Positions 1 to 5,890 of a DNA stretch of 8,174 nt are shown in pieces. The notes beneath the pieces were generated by a model. The model was not told the DNA's origin. It did no database searches and worked only from the letters and a program-made list of their open reading frames with translations. How positions within the stretch are numbered: the first letter of the stretch is position 1; every line of letters starts with the position of its first letter. Origin of the DNA: Pseudomonadota bacterium. Its GTDB lineage: Bacteria > Pseudomonadota > Gammaproteobacteria > Xanthomonadales > Rhodanobacteraceae. The position numbers and the translations under genes are program-made. The stretch is from contig JAJXTX010000034.1 in NCBI GenBank assembly GCA_021783385.1, forward strand, positions 6,999-15,172, given 5' to 3'.

Positions 1-374
1 TGCGCGTGGCGATCGCGGCCAAGCCGCGCGGCAAGATGCTGCTGGTCACCGACGCGATGCCGCCGGTGGGCTCGGACGACCCGGAGTTCATCCTCAACGG
101 CGAGGCCATCACGATCCGCGACGGCGTCTGCCAGACCGCGCAGGGCGTGCTGGCCGGTTCGGCGCTGGACATGGCCGGCGCCGTGCGCAACGCGGTGCAG
201 CTGCTGGGCCTGCCGCTGGACGAGGCGGTGCGCATGGCCAGCACCTACCCCGCTGATTTCCTCGGCCTCGGCGCCAGCCACGGCCGCATCGCCGCCGGCT
301 ATCAGGCGGATCTGGTGGCGCTGAACAACGACTGCCGCGTGCTGCGCAGCTGGATCGGCGGCGCCGCCAGCTGA
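1..374 (+). CDS. nagA: N-acetylglucosamine-6-phosphate deacetylase, C-terminal part (5' end outside window)
   Basis: NagA removes the acetyl group from N-acetylglucosamine-6-phosphate to give glucosamine-6-phosphate in the cytoplasm, feeding amino-sugar catabolism and cell-wall recycling. Only about the last 123 residues are present; the reading frame is open from position 3 and stops with TGA at 372-374. The segment LLVTDAMPPVG carries the conserved Asp (codon 51-53) that corresponds to the catalytic Asp of the amidohydrolase barrel in E. coli NagA. It is followed by the family pattern G-LAGS-LDM--AVRN, then RMAS-YPA and a closing G-IAAGY-ADLVAL strand, the usual C-terminal beta-sandwich of this superfamily. 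The GTG at 6 is internal to the gene, not its start. Family assignment is firm by recalled similarity to E. coli NagA; the substrate is inferred from the family. No terminator with a U-tract is visible after the stop. Confidence 0.9.
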   Translation, partial: RVAIAAKPRGKMLLVTDAMPPVGSDDPEFILNGEAITIRDGVCQTAQGVLAGSALDMAGAVRNAVQLLGLPLDEAVRMASTYPADFLGLGASHGRIAAGYQADLVALNNDCRVLRSWIGGAAS

Positions 375-697
375 CGCCGTGCGCTGCCGTCGAACCTCGC
401 CCAGCCGGAGGATCGAAAGGGCGGAGCAGCGCTTTGCCGGGCGGCCACGGCCCGCGGCCATGTGTGTTGCGCCAAGACAGGGGGGGGTGATGATTTTCGC
501 CACACATCCGGGCCGCCGTCGGGTGGACGTGCGCGCGCGGCGCACCCCTGCCTTCCGACACGGTGGGGACTTAAGGCACATACGCTGGCGCGCGACAACG
601 GGCATAAAGCCGGCATGATCGAAACCTGCACTGCGGCTGTCGCCAGCCCGCCTGCGCGCGGCGGTGCGCCGCTATGCTTGCCCGCCATGGAAGCGCC
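375..697. other. Intergenic gap between nagA and the RND permease gene
   Basis: This 323-base gap has no convincing coding region: short open frames here are Arg/Ala/Pro-rich, as expected from random high-GC sequence. It holds a run of eight G (480-487) and a GC-rich inverted repeat (GTGCGC, 5-base loop, GCGCAC; 529-545) that is not followed by a T-run, so it is not a standard intrinsic terminator. CATAAA at 603-608 resembles a -10 box but has no -35 partner at 16-18 bases. The promoter for the permease gene must lie here or further upstream, but I cannot place it. Confidence 0.5.
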
Positions 698-3600
698 ATG
701 AATATTTTCGCCCCCCTGATCCGCCGCCCGGCCGGTGCCTCGCTGCTGGCGCTGGGCCTGACACTGGCTGGCATCTGCGCCTACCTGCTGCTCGGCGTGG
801 CCGCGCTGCCATCGCTGGATTTCCCCGGCGTGTACGTGGTGGCGCAGCAGCCAGGTGCCAGCGCGCAGACCATGGCCAACACCGTGCTGGCGCCGCTGGA
901 GCGGCATCTGGGGCAGATTCCCGGCGTCGACGAGATGTACGGCAACGCCACCGAAGGCTCGGCCTCGGTGATGGTGCGCTTCAATTTCGGGCGCACTTCC
1001 GACGGCGCCGCACGCGACGTGCAGGCGGCGATCAACGCCGCCGCGGTGGATCTGCCGCCGGGGCTGCCGGCGCCGCCGGCGTTCTTCAAGTTCGACACCT
1101 CGCAGATCCCGATCCTGTTCATCACGCTGACCTCGACCGGGTTGCCGCAGGACAAGCTGTTCGACCTGGCCGACACGCTGCTGAAACCGGCGGTGGCGCA
1201 GATCAGCGGCGTGGCGCAGGTGGAGGTGTTCGGCGGCACGCCGCACGCGGTGCGGATCGATCTGGACAACAACGCGCTGGCGGCCAAGGGACTCACCGCG
1301 AACGATGTGGCCAACACGCTGCGCGCCGCCAACGTCACTTCGCCGCTGGGCACGCTGAGCGACGGCCATACGCAGATGACGGTGAGCGCCAACGACGGCC
1401 TGCAGCGCCCGGAGGACTTCGCCAGGCTGCTGATCGCGGTGAAAAACGGCACGCCGGTGCGGCTGTCCGACGTGGCCCGCGTCTACAGCGGCCAGCAGGA
1501 CAAGTATCAGGCGGCGTGGTTTTCCAGCATCGGCCACGGCACCGCGCGCACGGTCGGGCTGCAGATCACCAAGCGGCCGGAGGCGAACGCGGTGGCCACG
1601 GTGGAGGCGATCCGCGCGCGCCTGCCGCAGCTGCGCGCATCGCTGCCGTCGAACGTCAGCATCACGCCGGTGTTCGATCTCACCCAGACCACCAAGTCGG
1701 CGCTGCACGAGGTCAAGGTGGCGCTGCTGATCTCGATCGCGATGGTGGTGCTGGTGATGCTGGTGTTCCTGCGCCGGCTGCGGCCCACGCTGATCGCCAT
1801 GCTCAGCGTGCCGCTGTCGCTGGCCGGCGCGTTCGTGGTGATGTGGGCGCTCGGCTACACGCTGAACACGCTGTCACTGGTGGCGCTGGTGCTGTGCATC
1901 GGCTTCGTGGTGGACGACGCCATCGTGGTGATCGAGAACATCGTGCGCCACATGGAGCGCGGCGAAACGCCGATGCAGGCGGCGATGCGCGGCGTCGGCG
2001 AGATCGGCTTCACGGTGGTCTCGATCACGCTGTCGCTGGTGGCGGTGTTCGCACCGCTGCTGTTCGGCAACAACATGCTGGTGATGCTGCTGCGCGAGTT
2101 TTCGGTGACGCTGACCGCCGCGGTGGTGATCTCGGCGCTCGTCTCGCTCACGCTGACGCCGGCGCTGTGCGCGCATTTTCTCAAGCACGAGTCCGCGCGC
2201 GTCGCGCCGCCCAGCCGCATCGAGCTTGCGGTGGAGCGCTTCGACCGGGGCCTGCAGCGCCGCTACGAGCGCGCGCTGGACTGGGCCATGCGGCATCGAC
2301 GGATCATGCGCTGGCAGCCGCTGACCCTGCTGATCCTCACCGGCGTGCTGGCCTTCGCGGTGGTCAAGACCGCCGGCGGCAGCTTCATGCCGGAGGAGGA
2401 CACCGGCCAGCTGGAGCTCAGCATCCGCGCCGATGCCAACATCTCGCCGACCCTGCTGGCCGCGCGCACGCAGCAGGTGATCCGGATCATGCACGCCGAT
2501 CCGGCGGTGCTCGACATGCTCACCATGCTCGGCGGCATGGGCGGTGGCGGCGGCGCGGTGGGCAACAGCGCGCGCATGTTCGTCGATCTCAAGCCGCGCG
2601 GCAGCGGCCCCGGCGAGCGGCCGGAAAACATCAAGCAGATCATCCGGCGGCTGTCGAAAACCTACGACGCGCTGCCCGACGTGCAGGTGTCGATCAGCCC
2701 GGTGCAGTTTCTCGGCGGCGGCGGCAGCGGCGACGCCGGCGGCCAGTACGAATTCCAGCTGATCAGCAGCACCGGCGGCGACCTGCAGCCGTGGGCGCTG
2801 AAGATGGTGCGGCAGATGCGCACGATCAAGCAGTTCCGCGACGTCGGCAGTGACTTCGACCTGGTCGGCAAGCAGCAGCAGGTGCAGGTCGATCGCGCCG
2901 CCGCCGGCCGCCTCCATGTCAGCATGGGCGCGATCGACACCGCGCTGTTCAGCTCGTTTGGCCAGCGCCAGGTGTCGCAGATCTACTCCGACATCAACCA
3001 GTACTGGGTGGTGCTGACCGCCAACCCGGCGCAGAGCGTGAGTCCGCAGGCGCTGCTGAATGTGCGCGTGCGCAGCGACCTGGGTCAGATGATTCCGCTG
3101 TCCGCGCTGGCGCAGATCAAGCCGGGCATGAGCCCGATCCGCATCCGCCACCACAACCAGATGGAAGCGGCCACGCTCACCTACAACCTGGCCAAGGGCG
3201 TGGCGCAGGACAAGGGCATGGCGCTGGTCAAGCAGGCCGCCTACGCGGTGGGGCTGCCGGCCGGCATCAAGGTCGAGTTCACCGGCGAGAACCAGCGCCT
3301 GCAGCAGGCGCAGTCCAACGGCATGATCCTGCTGCTCGGCTCGATCATCGCGATGTACATCGTGCTGGGCATCCTCTACGAAAGCCTCGGCCATCCGCTG
3401 ACCATTCTTTCGACCCTGCCGGCCGCCGGCGCCGGCGCGTTCCTCGCCATGCTGGTGACGCAGACGCAGATCTCGCTGATGGCGATCATCGCGATCCTGA
3501 TGCTGATCGGCATCGTCAAGAAAAACGCGATCCTGATGGTCGACTTCGCGCTGGTCGGCGAGCGCGAGCGCGGCCTGTCCGCGCCCGACGCGATCCGCGA

Positions 3601-3907
3601 GGCCGCGCTGGTGCGCTTCCGCCCGATCACCATGACCACGCTGGTGGCGATGGGCGCGGCGCTGCCGCTGGCGATCGGCTTCGGCATCGGTTCGGAGATG
3701 CGCCAGCCGCTCGGCATTGCCATCGTCGGCGGCCTGCTGGTATCGCAGCTGCTGACCCTGCTGAGCACCCCGGCGATCTACCTGTGGAATTACGACCGCA
3801 AGATCCGCAAGGCCGGCCGCATCGAACGCCGCGCCGCACGCAAGGCCGCGAAGGCGGAGAAAAAGCGGCTGAAGGCGCTGGACAAGCCGCAGCCGGCAGC
3901 CGGCTGA
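698..3907 (+). CDS. RND (HAE-1 family) multidrug efflux permease, MdtC-like
   Basis: Proton-driven inner-membrane pump of 1069 residues, the usual length for AcrB/MdtB/MdtC permeases, which export drugs, bile salts or other amphiphiles through a tripartite complex. A first membrane helix lies at about residues 13-32, a large periplasmic loop follows, and helices resume near 342. The proton-relay acids are present in helix 4 ([13 protein letters not shown], Asp406 and Asp407), with the partner Lys942 in helix 10 ([15 protein letters not shown]). The second periplasmic loop ends near residue 875. Many stretches match E. coli MdtC as I recall it, such as [29 protein letters not shown] and [15 protein letters not shown]. 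The C-terminus is a Lys/Arg/Ala-rich cytoplasmic tail. I chose ATG 698 because [12 protein letters not shown] matches the normal RND N-terminus and GGAAG (689-693) lies 4 bases upstream; the in-frame ATG at 674 would add 8 unusual residues. No adaptor, MdtB-like or TolC-like gene is adjacent, so partners must be encoded elsewhere. Substrate unknown. Confidence 0.93.
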   Translation: MNIFAPLIRRPAGASLLALGLTLAGICAYLLLGVAALPSLDFPGVYVVAQQPGASAQTMANTVLAPLERHLGQIPGVDEMYGNATEGSASVMVRFNFGRTSDGAARDVQAAINAAAVDLPPGLPAPPAFFKFDTSQIPILFITLTSTGLPQDKLFDLADTLLKPAVAQISGVAQVEVFGGTPHAVRIDLDNNALAAKGLTANDVANTLRAANVTSPLGTLSDGHTQMTVSANDGLQRPEDFARLLIAVKNGTPVRLSDVARVYSGQQDKYQAAWFSSIGHGTARTVGLQITKRPEANAVATVEAIRARLPQLRASLPSNVSITPVFDLTQTTKSALHEVKVALLISIAMVVLVMLVFLRRLRPTLIAMLSVPLSLAGAFVVMWALGYTLNTLSLVALVLCIGFVVDDAIVVIENIVRHMERGETPMQAAMRGVGEIGFTVVSITLSLVAVFAPLLFGNNMLVMLLREFSVTLTAAVVISALVSLTLTPALCAHFLKHESARVAPPSRIELAVERFDRGLQRRYERALDWAMRHRRIMRWQPLTLLILTGVLAFAVVKTAGGSFMPEEDTGQLELSIRADANISPTLLAARTQQVIRIMHADPAVLDMLTMLGGMGGGGGAVGNSARMFVDLKPRGSGPGERPENIKQIIRRLSKTYDALPDVQVSISPVQFLGGGGSGDAGGQYEFQLISSTGGDLQPWALKMVRQMRTIKQFRDVGSDFDLVGKQQQVQVDRAAAGRLHVSMGAIDTALFSSFGQRQVSQIYSDINQYWVVLTANPAQSVSPQALLNVRVRSDLGQMIPLSALAQIKPGMSPIRIRHHNQMEAATLTYNLAKGVAQDKGMALVKQAAYAVGLPAGIKVEFTGENQRLQQAQSNGMILLLGSIIAMYIVLGILYESLGHPLTILSTLPAAGAGAFLAMLVTQTQISLMAIIAILMLIGIVKKNAILMVDFALVGERERGLSAPDAIREAALVRFRPITMTTLVAMGAALPLAIGFGIGSEMRQPLGIAIVGGLLVSQLLTLLSTPAIYLWNYDRKIRKAGRIERRAARKAAKAEKKRLKALDKPQPAAG

Positions 3908-3932
3908 GCCATGCCGCAGGGCCGTCGCGCCA

Positions 3933-4871
3933 TCAGCCCGCGCCGCGACCGCTGCGTTCCAGCACCTGCCGCAATTGCCGATAGGCGGCCTCGCGCTTGA
4001 TCGGCGTGCGCTGTGCGAGGTTGTGCAGCTTCCAGCGCACGGCGGGCAGGTTCGCCGCCTGCGGCAGTCCGATTAGCTGGAAATCAGGCTGCTCCTGTTC
4101 CACCGAGAGCAGGAAAGCACGGCTTCGTTCGTCGAGCAGTTCAGTCATCCGCGCGAGCAAACGCCGACGAACATCCAGCAGCGCTTCCACCGTCGTGGGC
4201 TGCGCCGTCATGCCCCGGAATTGCCTCTCGAACGGCATCGCCAGATCCGGTATGCCCGGTGCCAGCAGCTCGGCCGCCGGCTTCGGGCTGCAGGTCAGAT
4301 AGACCAGAAACGTCCGCCACAGCCGGTCATCGATGCCGCTGGTATCGAGCAAGGCGCCGATATCGAACAGATCGCGCGGATGCTGGCGCGACAACGCCGC
4401 CGCCAATTTGCCGGCGTACAAGTCGGCGAAGTCCAGCACCTGCAGCGTGGCAAATCCATACGCACGCTGCACGCCTGGCTGCACCGACATCATGCGGGTC
4501 GGATGCACGCTGCCGCGCATCACCGGCGTGGTCTCGATCTGGATGCTGGTGCGACCGCGCATGGCGATCAGTCGGGTGAAGCCTTCGGTGCCCGCGCTGG
4601 CCGAGGTGCGGAGATTGAGCCGCAGCGGCGGCGCGGCCAGCGCAACAGCCATATCGTGCAGGGCGGCTGCAATCTCGCGGCTGTCGGTGGCAAAGTCCTG
4701 TAGCGGCAGCCATGTCAGGTCGATGTCCACCGACAGCCGCGGCAGATCATGCTCGAACAGGTTGATCGCGGTACCGCCCTTCAGTGCAAAACGTGGCTCC
4801 CTCGCCACCGTCGGCAACACGTCCACCAGCAGCTGCACGCTCTCGCGGTAACGTTTATCCCAGCTGTTCAT
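3933..4871 (-). CDS. abiEii: AbiEii/AbiGii-family nucleotidyltransferase toxin (type IV toxin-antitoxin)
   Basis: Toxin of an AbiE-type pair, 312 residues. The family (DUF1814, related to the mycobacterial MenT toxins) has a nucleotidyltransferase fold; it slows growth or aborts phage infection, and MenT members act by adding nucleotides to tRNA acceptor ends. Seen here: motif I KGGTAINLFE (residues 31-40) followed by SVDIDLTW with the metal-binding pair Asp49 and Asp51; then DLYAGKLAAAL (150-160, Lys155) and HPRDLFDIGAL (164-174), the conserved family block with Arg166, Asp167 and Asp170. All expected catalytic residues are present, so it looks active. The ATG lies inside the last codons of the antitoxin gene (17-base overlap), implying translational coupling and one mRNA; only a weak GGA precedes it. 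It converges on the permease gene with 25 bases between stop codons. The cellular target cannot be read from sequence. Confidence 0.9.
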   Translation of the reverse strand: MNSWDKRYRESVQLLVDVLPTVAREPRFALKGGTAINLFEHDLPRLSVDIDLTWLPLQDFATDSREIAAALHDMAVALAAPPLRLNLRTSASAGTEGFTRLIAMRGRTSIQIETTPVMRGSVHPTRMMSVQPGVQRAYGFATLQVLDFADLYAGKLAAALSRQHPRDLFDIGALLDTSGIDDRLWRTFLVYLTCSPKPAAELLAPGIPDLAMPFERQFRGMTAQPTTVEALLDVRRRLLARMTELLDERSRAFLLSVEQEQPDFQLIGLPQAANLPAVRWKLHNLAQRTPIKREAAYRQLRQVLERSGRGAG

Positions 4872-5673
4872 CGAGATCCGCCGGCAGGGTGATCAGATAT
4901 TTGGGGTGCAGCCGACCGCCGCGGATCAGCACGCGCTTGCCCTGACCCAGATCCACGCCGGCGAGGTCAAGCTGCTTGAACCACGCATGGCCGTGCCGCT
5001 CGGCCAGCGCCAGAAACAGGCGCTTGACCTTGACGCTGCGGCACGTACGCAGCAGGCTGCTCAGCAGTGCCGGACGCAACCCGGCCAGCCCCTGCAAAAC
5101 CGCATCCGCTTCCGCGATCGAGACCCTGGCGGGCGCATCACCCAGCATTTCGAAGATCGCCCGTTCGGCCATCGACACCACCATGGGGCAGGCCGGCAGC
5201 TCGCCGATCATGCGCTCCAGCCCCTGTGCGTAGAGCGTGTCCGCACTGGCCTGTGCGGCATCCTCCAGCGGCGTGAAGCCAAGCATCGTCCCGGCGCGCA
5301 ATTCGAACCGTTCATCCAGCCCCAGCTTGTTCACCCAGCCGGGAAGGCGGCCCGAACCGAACAGGGTGATGGTTGCTGCGTCGAAGCGCAGGTAATGATC
5401 CAGGCCGCGCCACGTCATCGCGTAGCGTCCCCCCACGTGCATGGGCAAGCCTTCCAGCTGCTGCAGCGAAAACACCACGCCCTGCCATGATCGATGACTG
5501 CCGCGTCGGCAATACACGCCATGCGCTGGCGAGTCCAGCCAGCCGCTGGCCACATAACGTGCCAGCAAGCTGCGCGAATAGCCCTGCGCGACAAGCCAGC
5601 GTGTCGACACCAGCCAGCCGTCGCCCAACCTGCCCAGCAAATGGCTCAATTTTGTCTGCTTATGTTCACTCAT
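4855..5673 (-). CDS. abiEi: AbiEi-family antitoxin and transcriptional regulator
   Basis: First gene of the AbiE operon, 272 residues. AbiEi proteins neutralise AbiEii without binding it directly and repress their own operon by binding inverted repeats through an N-terminal winged helix. Seen here: residues about 8-58 (LLGRLGDGWLVSTRWLVAQG, then YSRSLLARYVASGWLDSPAHGVY) form the typical winged helix-turn-helix. The rest resembles the AbiEi_3-type C-terminal domain, including an LG-AFALGG-like position occupied by MHVGGRYAMTWRGLDHYLRF (79-98). I chose ATG 5673 (MSEHKQTKLSHLL) over a TTG at 5682 three codons upstream. Neither has a Shine-Dalgarno sequence, and a TATAAT box lies only 9 bases upstream of the ATG, suggesting a nearly leaderless message. 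The stop codon lies within the toxin gene. The divergent neighbour is the methyltransferase-nuclease gene. Identity as AbiEi is strongly supported by its position before AbiEii. Confidence 0.88.
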   Translation of the reverse strand: MSEHKQTKLSHLLGRLGDGWLVSTRWLVAQGYSRSLLARYVASGWLDSPAHGVYCRRGSHRSWQGVVFSLQQLEGLPMHVGGRYAMTWRGLDHYLRFDAATITLFGSGRLPGWVNKLGLDERFELRAGTMLGFTPLEDAAQASADTLYAQGLERMIGELPACPMVVSMAERAIFEMLGDAPARVSIAEADAVLQGLAGLRPALLSSLLRTCRSVKVKRLFLALAERHGHAWFKQLDLAGVDLGQGKRVLIRGGRLHPKYLITLPADLDEQLG

Positions 5674-5679
5674 GATGAG
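5669..5679. repeat. 11-bp palindrome over the abiEi start codon
   Basis: CTCAT-G-ATGAG is a perfect inverted repeat of 5-bp arms about a single central base. It spans the abiEi initiation codon (minus-strand ATG at 5673-5671) just downstream of TATAAT. The same half-sites recur in the inverted repeat at 5748-5764. Its place between the -10 box and the start of the gene suits an autoregulatory operator for AbiEi. The site is short, so chance occurrence is possible. Confidence 0.4.
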
Positions 5680-5711
5680 CAAATTATAGAAACGTCAAAC
5701 CAAGAGCAAAT
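5677..5711. repeat. Direct repeat GAGCAAAT, two copies
   Basis: GAGCAAAT occurs at 5677-5684 and again at 5704-5711, 27 bases apart. On the minus strand these read ATTTGCTC: one overlaps the weak -35 of the abiEi promoter, and the other overlaps the end of TATAAT and runs downstream. A TCAAAC repeat (5695-5700 and 5711-5716) is interleaved with them. The arrangement fits repressor half-sites flanking the promoter core, possibly for AbiEi; this is an inference from position. Confidence 0.4.
5683..5710 (-). promoter_or_regulatory. Putative abiEi-abiEii promoter
   Basis: On the minus strand a perfect TATAAT (5688 down to 5683) lies 9 bases ahead of the abiEi ATG. The hexamer 16 bases upstream is TTTGCT (5710-5705), a weak -35 with three matches to TTGACA. 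TTGACG at 5698-5693 is a better hexamer but lies only 4 bases from TATAAT, so the two cannot work as a pair. If TATAAT is used, transcription would start about 7 bases further on, giving a leader of only about 3 bases. The -35 position overlaps a copy of the TTTGCTC repeat, so a repressor bound there would block polymerase. Confidence 0.45.
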
Positions 5712-5740
5712 CAAACAGCTGGTTCAAGTTCGATATTCCA

Positions 5741-5770
5741 CCAAAATGCTCATTTCTGATGAGCTTTTGG
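5741..5770. promoter_or_regulatory. 30-bp inverted repeat, candidate operator
   Basis: Outer arms CCAAAA (5741-5746) and TTTTGG (5765-5770) and inner arms GCTCAT (5748-5753) and ATGAGC (5759-5764) pair perfectly around a TTCTG loop, with one unpaired T at 5747. That gives 12 paired positions. The inner arms contain the same CTCAT/ATGAG half-sites as the palindrome at the abiEi start. It is not downstream of any gene on either strand, and the T-run of 4 is broken by GG, so a terminator role is unlikely. A second AbiEi-binding site or an operator for the divergent gene is more likely. Confidence 0.5.
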
Positions 5771-5835
5771 ATTAAATATCACACCGCCACGCTCCACCCC
5801 TGTCCGCCTGCATCCGCCGCCGCGCGCTTGAAAAA

Positions 5836-5872
5836 GGGAAATAAAGCGGACAGACTGGCCGCAGTTTATCCC
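5836..5872. promoter_or_regulatory. 37-bp interrupted palindrome upstream of the methyltransferase-nuclease gene
   Basis: Symmetric about A5854. The core GCGGACAGACTGGCCGC (5846-5862) pairs GCGG with CCGC and CAG with CTG, with one mismatch pair. The outer ends GGGA (5836-5839) and TCCC (5869-5872) are exactly symmetric, and the ATAAA (5841-5845) and TTTAT (5865-5869) blocks are nearly so. It ends 18 bases before the preferred ATG at 5891. Helix-turn-helix C5-methyltransferases such as M.SsoII repress their own genes from inverted repeats in this position, so this is the best candidate operator for the fusion protein's own N-terminal domain. Confidence 0.5.
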
Positions 5873-5890
5873 AGAGCGAGAACGTACTTC

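Larger units (their letters stand above)
5674..5890. promoter_or_regulatory. Divergent control region between abiEi and the methyltransferase-nuclease gene
   Basis: This 217-base region is visibly AT-rich from its left edge to about 5785, against GC-rich flanks, and serves two genes that point away from each other. It contains the abiEi promoter elements (5683-5710), a TTTGCTC direct repeat, an inverted repeat at 5741-5770 and an interrupted palindrome at 5836-5872. An open frame continues from ATG 5759 into the methyltransferase frame, but its 44 extra residues are low in family-like features and the palindromes lie in it, so I treat it as non-coding leader. For the rightward gene the best -35-like hexamer is TTGAAA (5828-5833); no good -10 partner lies at the proper distance, so that promoter is not placed. 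Confidence 0.6.

Noticed and set aside
480..487. Run of eight G as a phase-variable switch
   Set aside because: It is outside any supported gene and not at a spacing that would control a visible promoter; a single tract of this length is weak evidence.
529..545. GTGCGC/GCGCAC hairpin as the nagA terminator
   Set aside because: It lies about 155 bases after the nagA stop and has no T-run; alternating GC sequence produces such pairs easily.
302..1708. Long minus-strand open frame of 468 codons over the nagA end and permease start
   Set aside because: It is rich in Arg, His, Gln and Ala with no domain signal, and lies opposite a convincing RND gene; it is the mirror frame typical of high-GC coding DNA.
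1874..3394. Long minus-strand open frame of 506 codons inside the permease gene
   Set aside because: The product is His/Arg/Gln-rich repeats of the kind produced by reading GC-rich codons backwards, and the plus strand clearly encodes the pump.
3908..3932. Terminator between the convergent permease and abiEii genes
   Set aside because: Only 25 bases, with no stem followed by T on either strand.
5741..5770. Inverted repeat as an intrinsic terminator
   Set aside because: No gene on either strand ends next to it, the stem is AT-rich and the T-run is only four bases before GG.
5759..5890. ATG 5759 as the start of the fusion gene
   Set aside because: It adds 44 residues with no family likeness, starts inside an inverted repeat and crosses the 37-bp palindrome; [11 protein letters not shown] at 5891 begins the helix-turn-helix domain cleanly. 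It remains possible.
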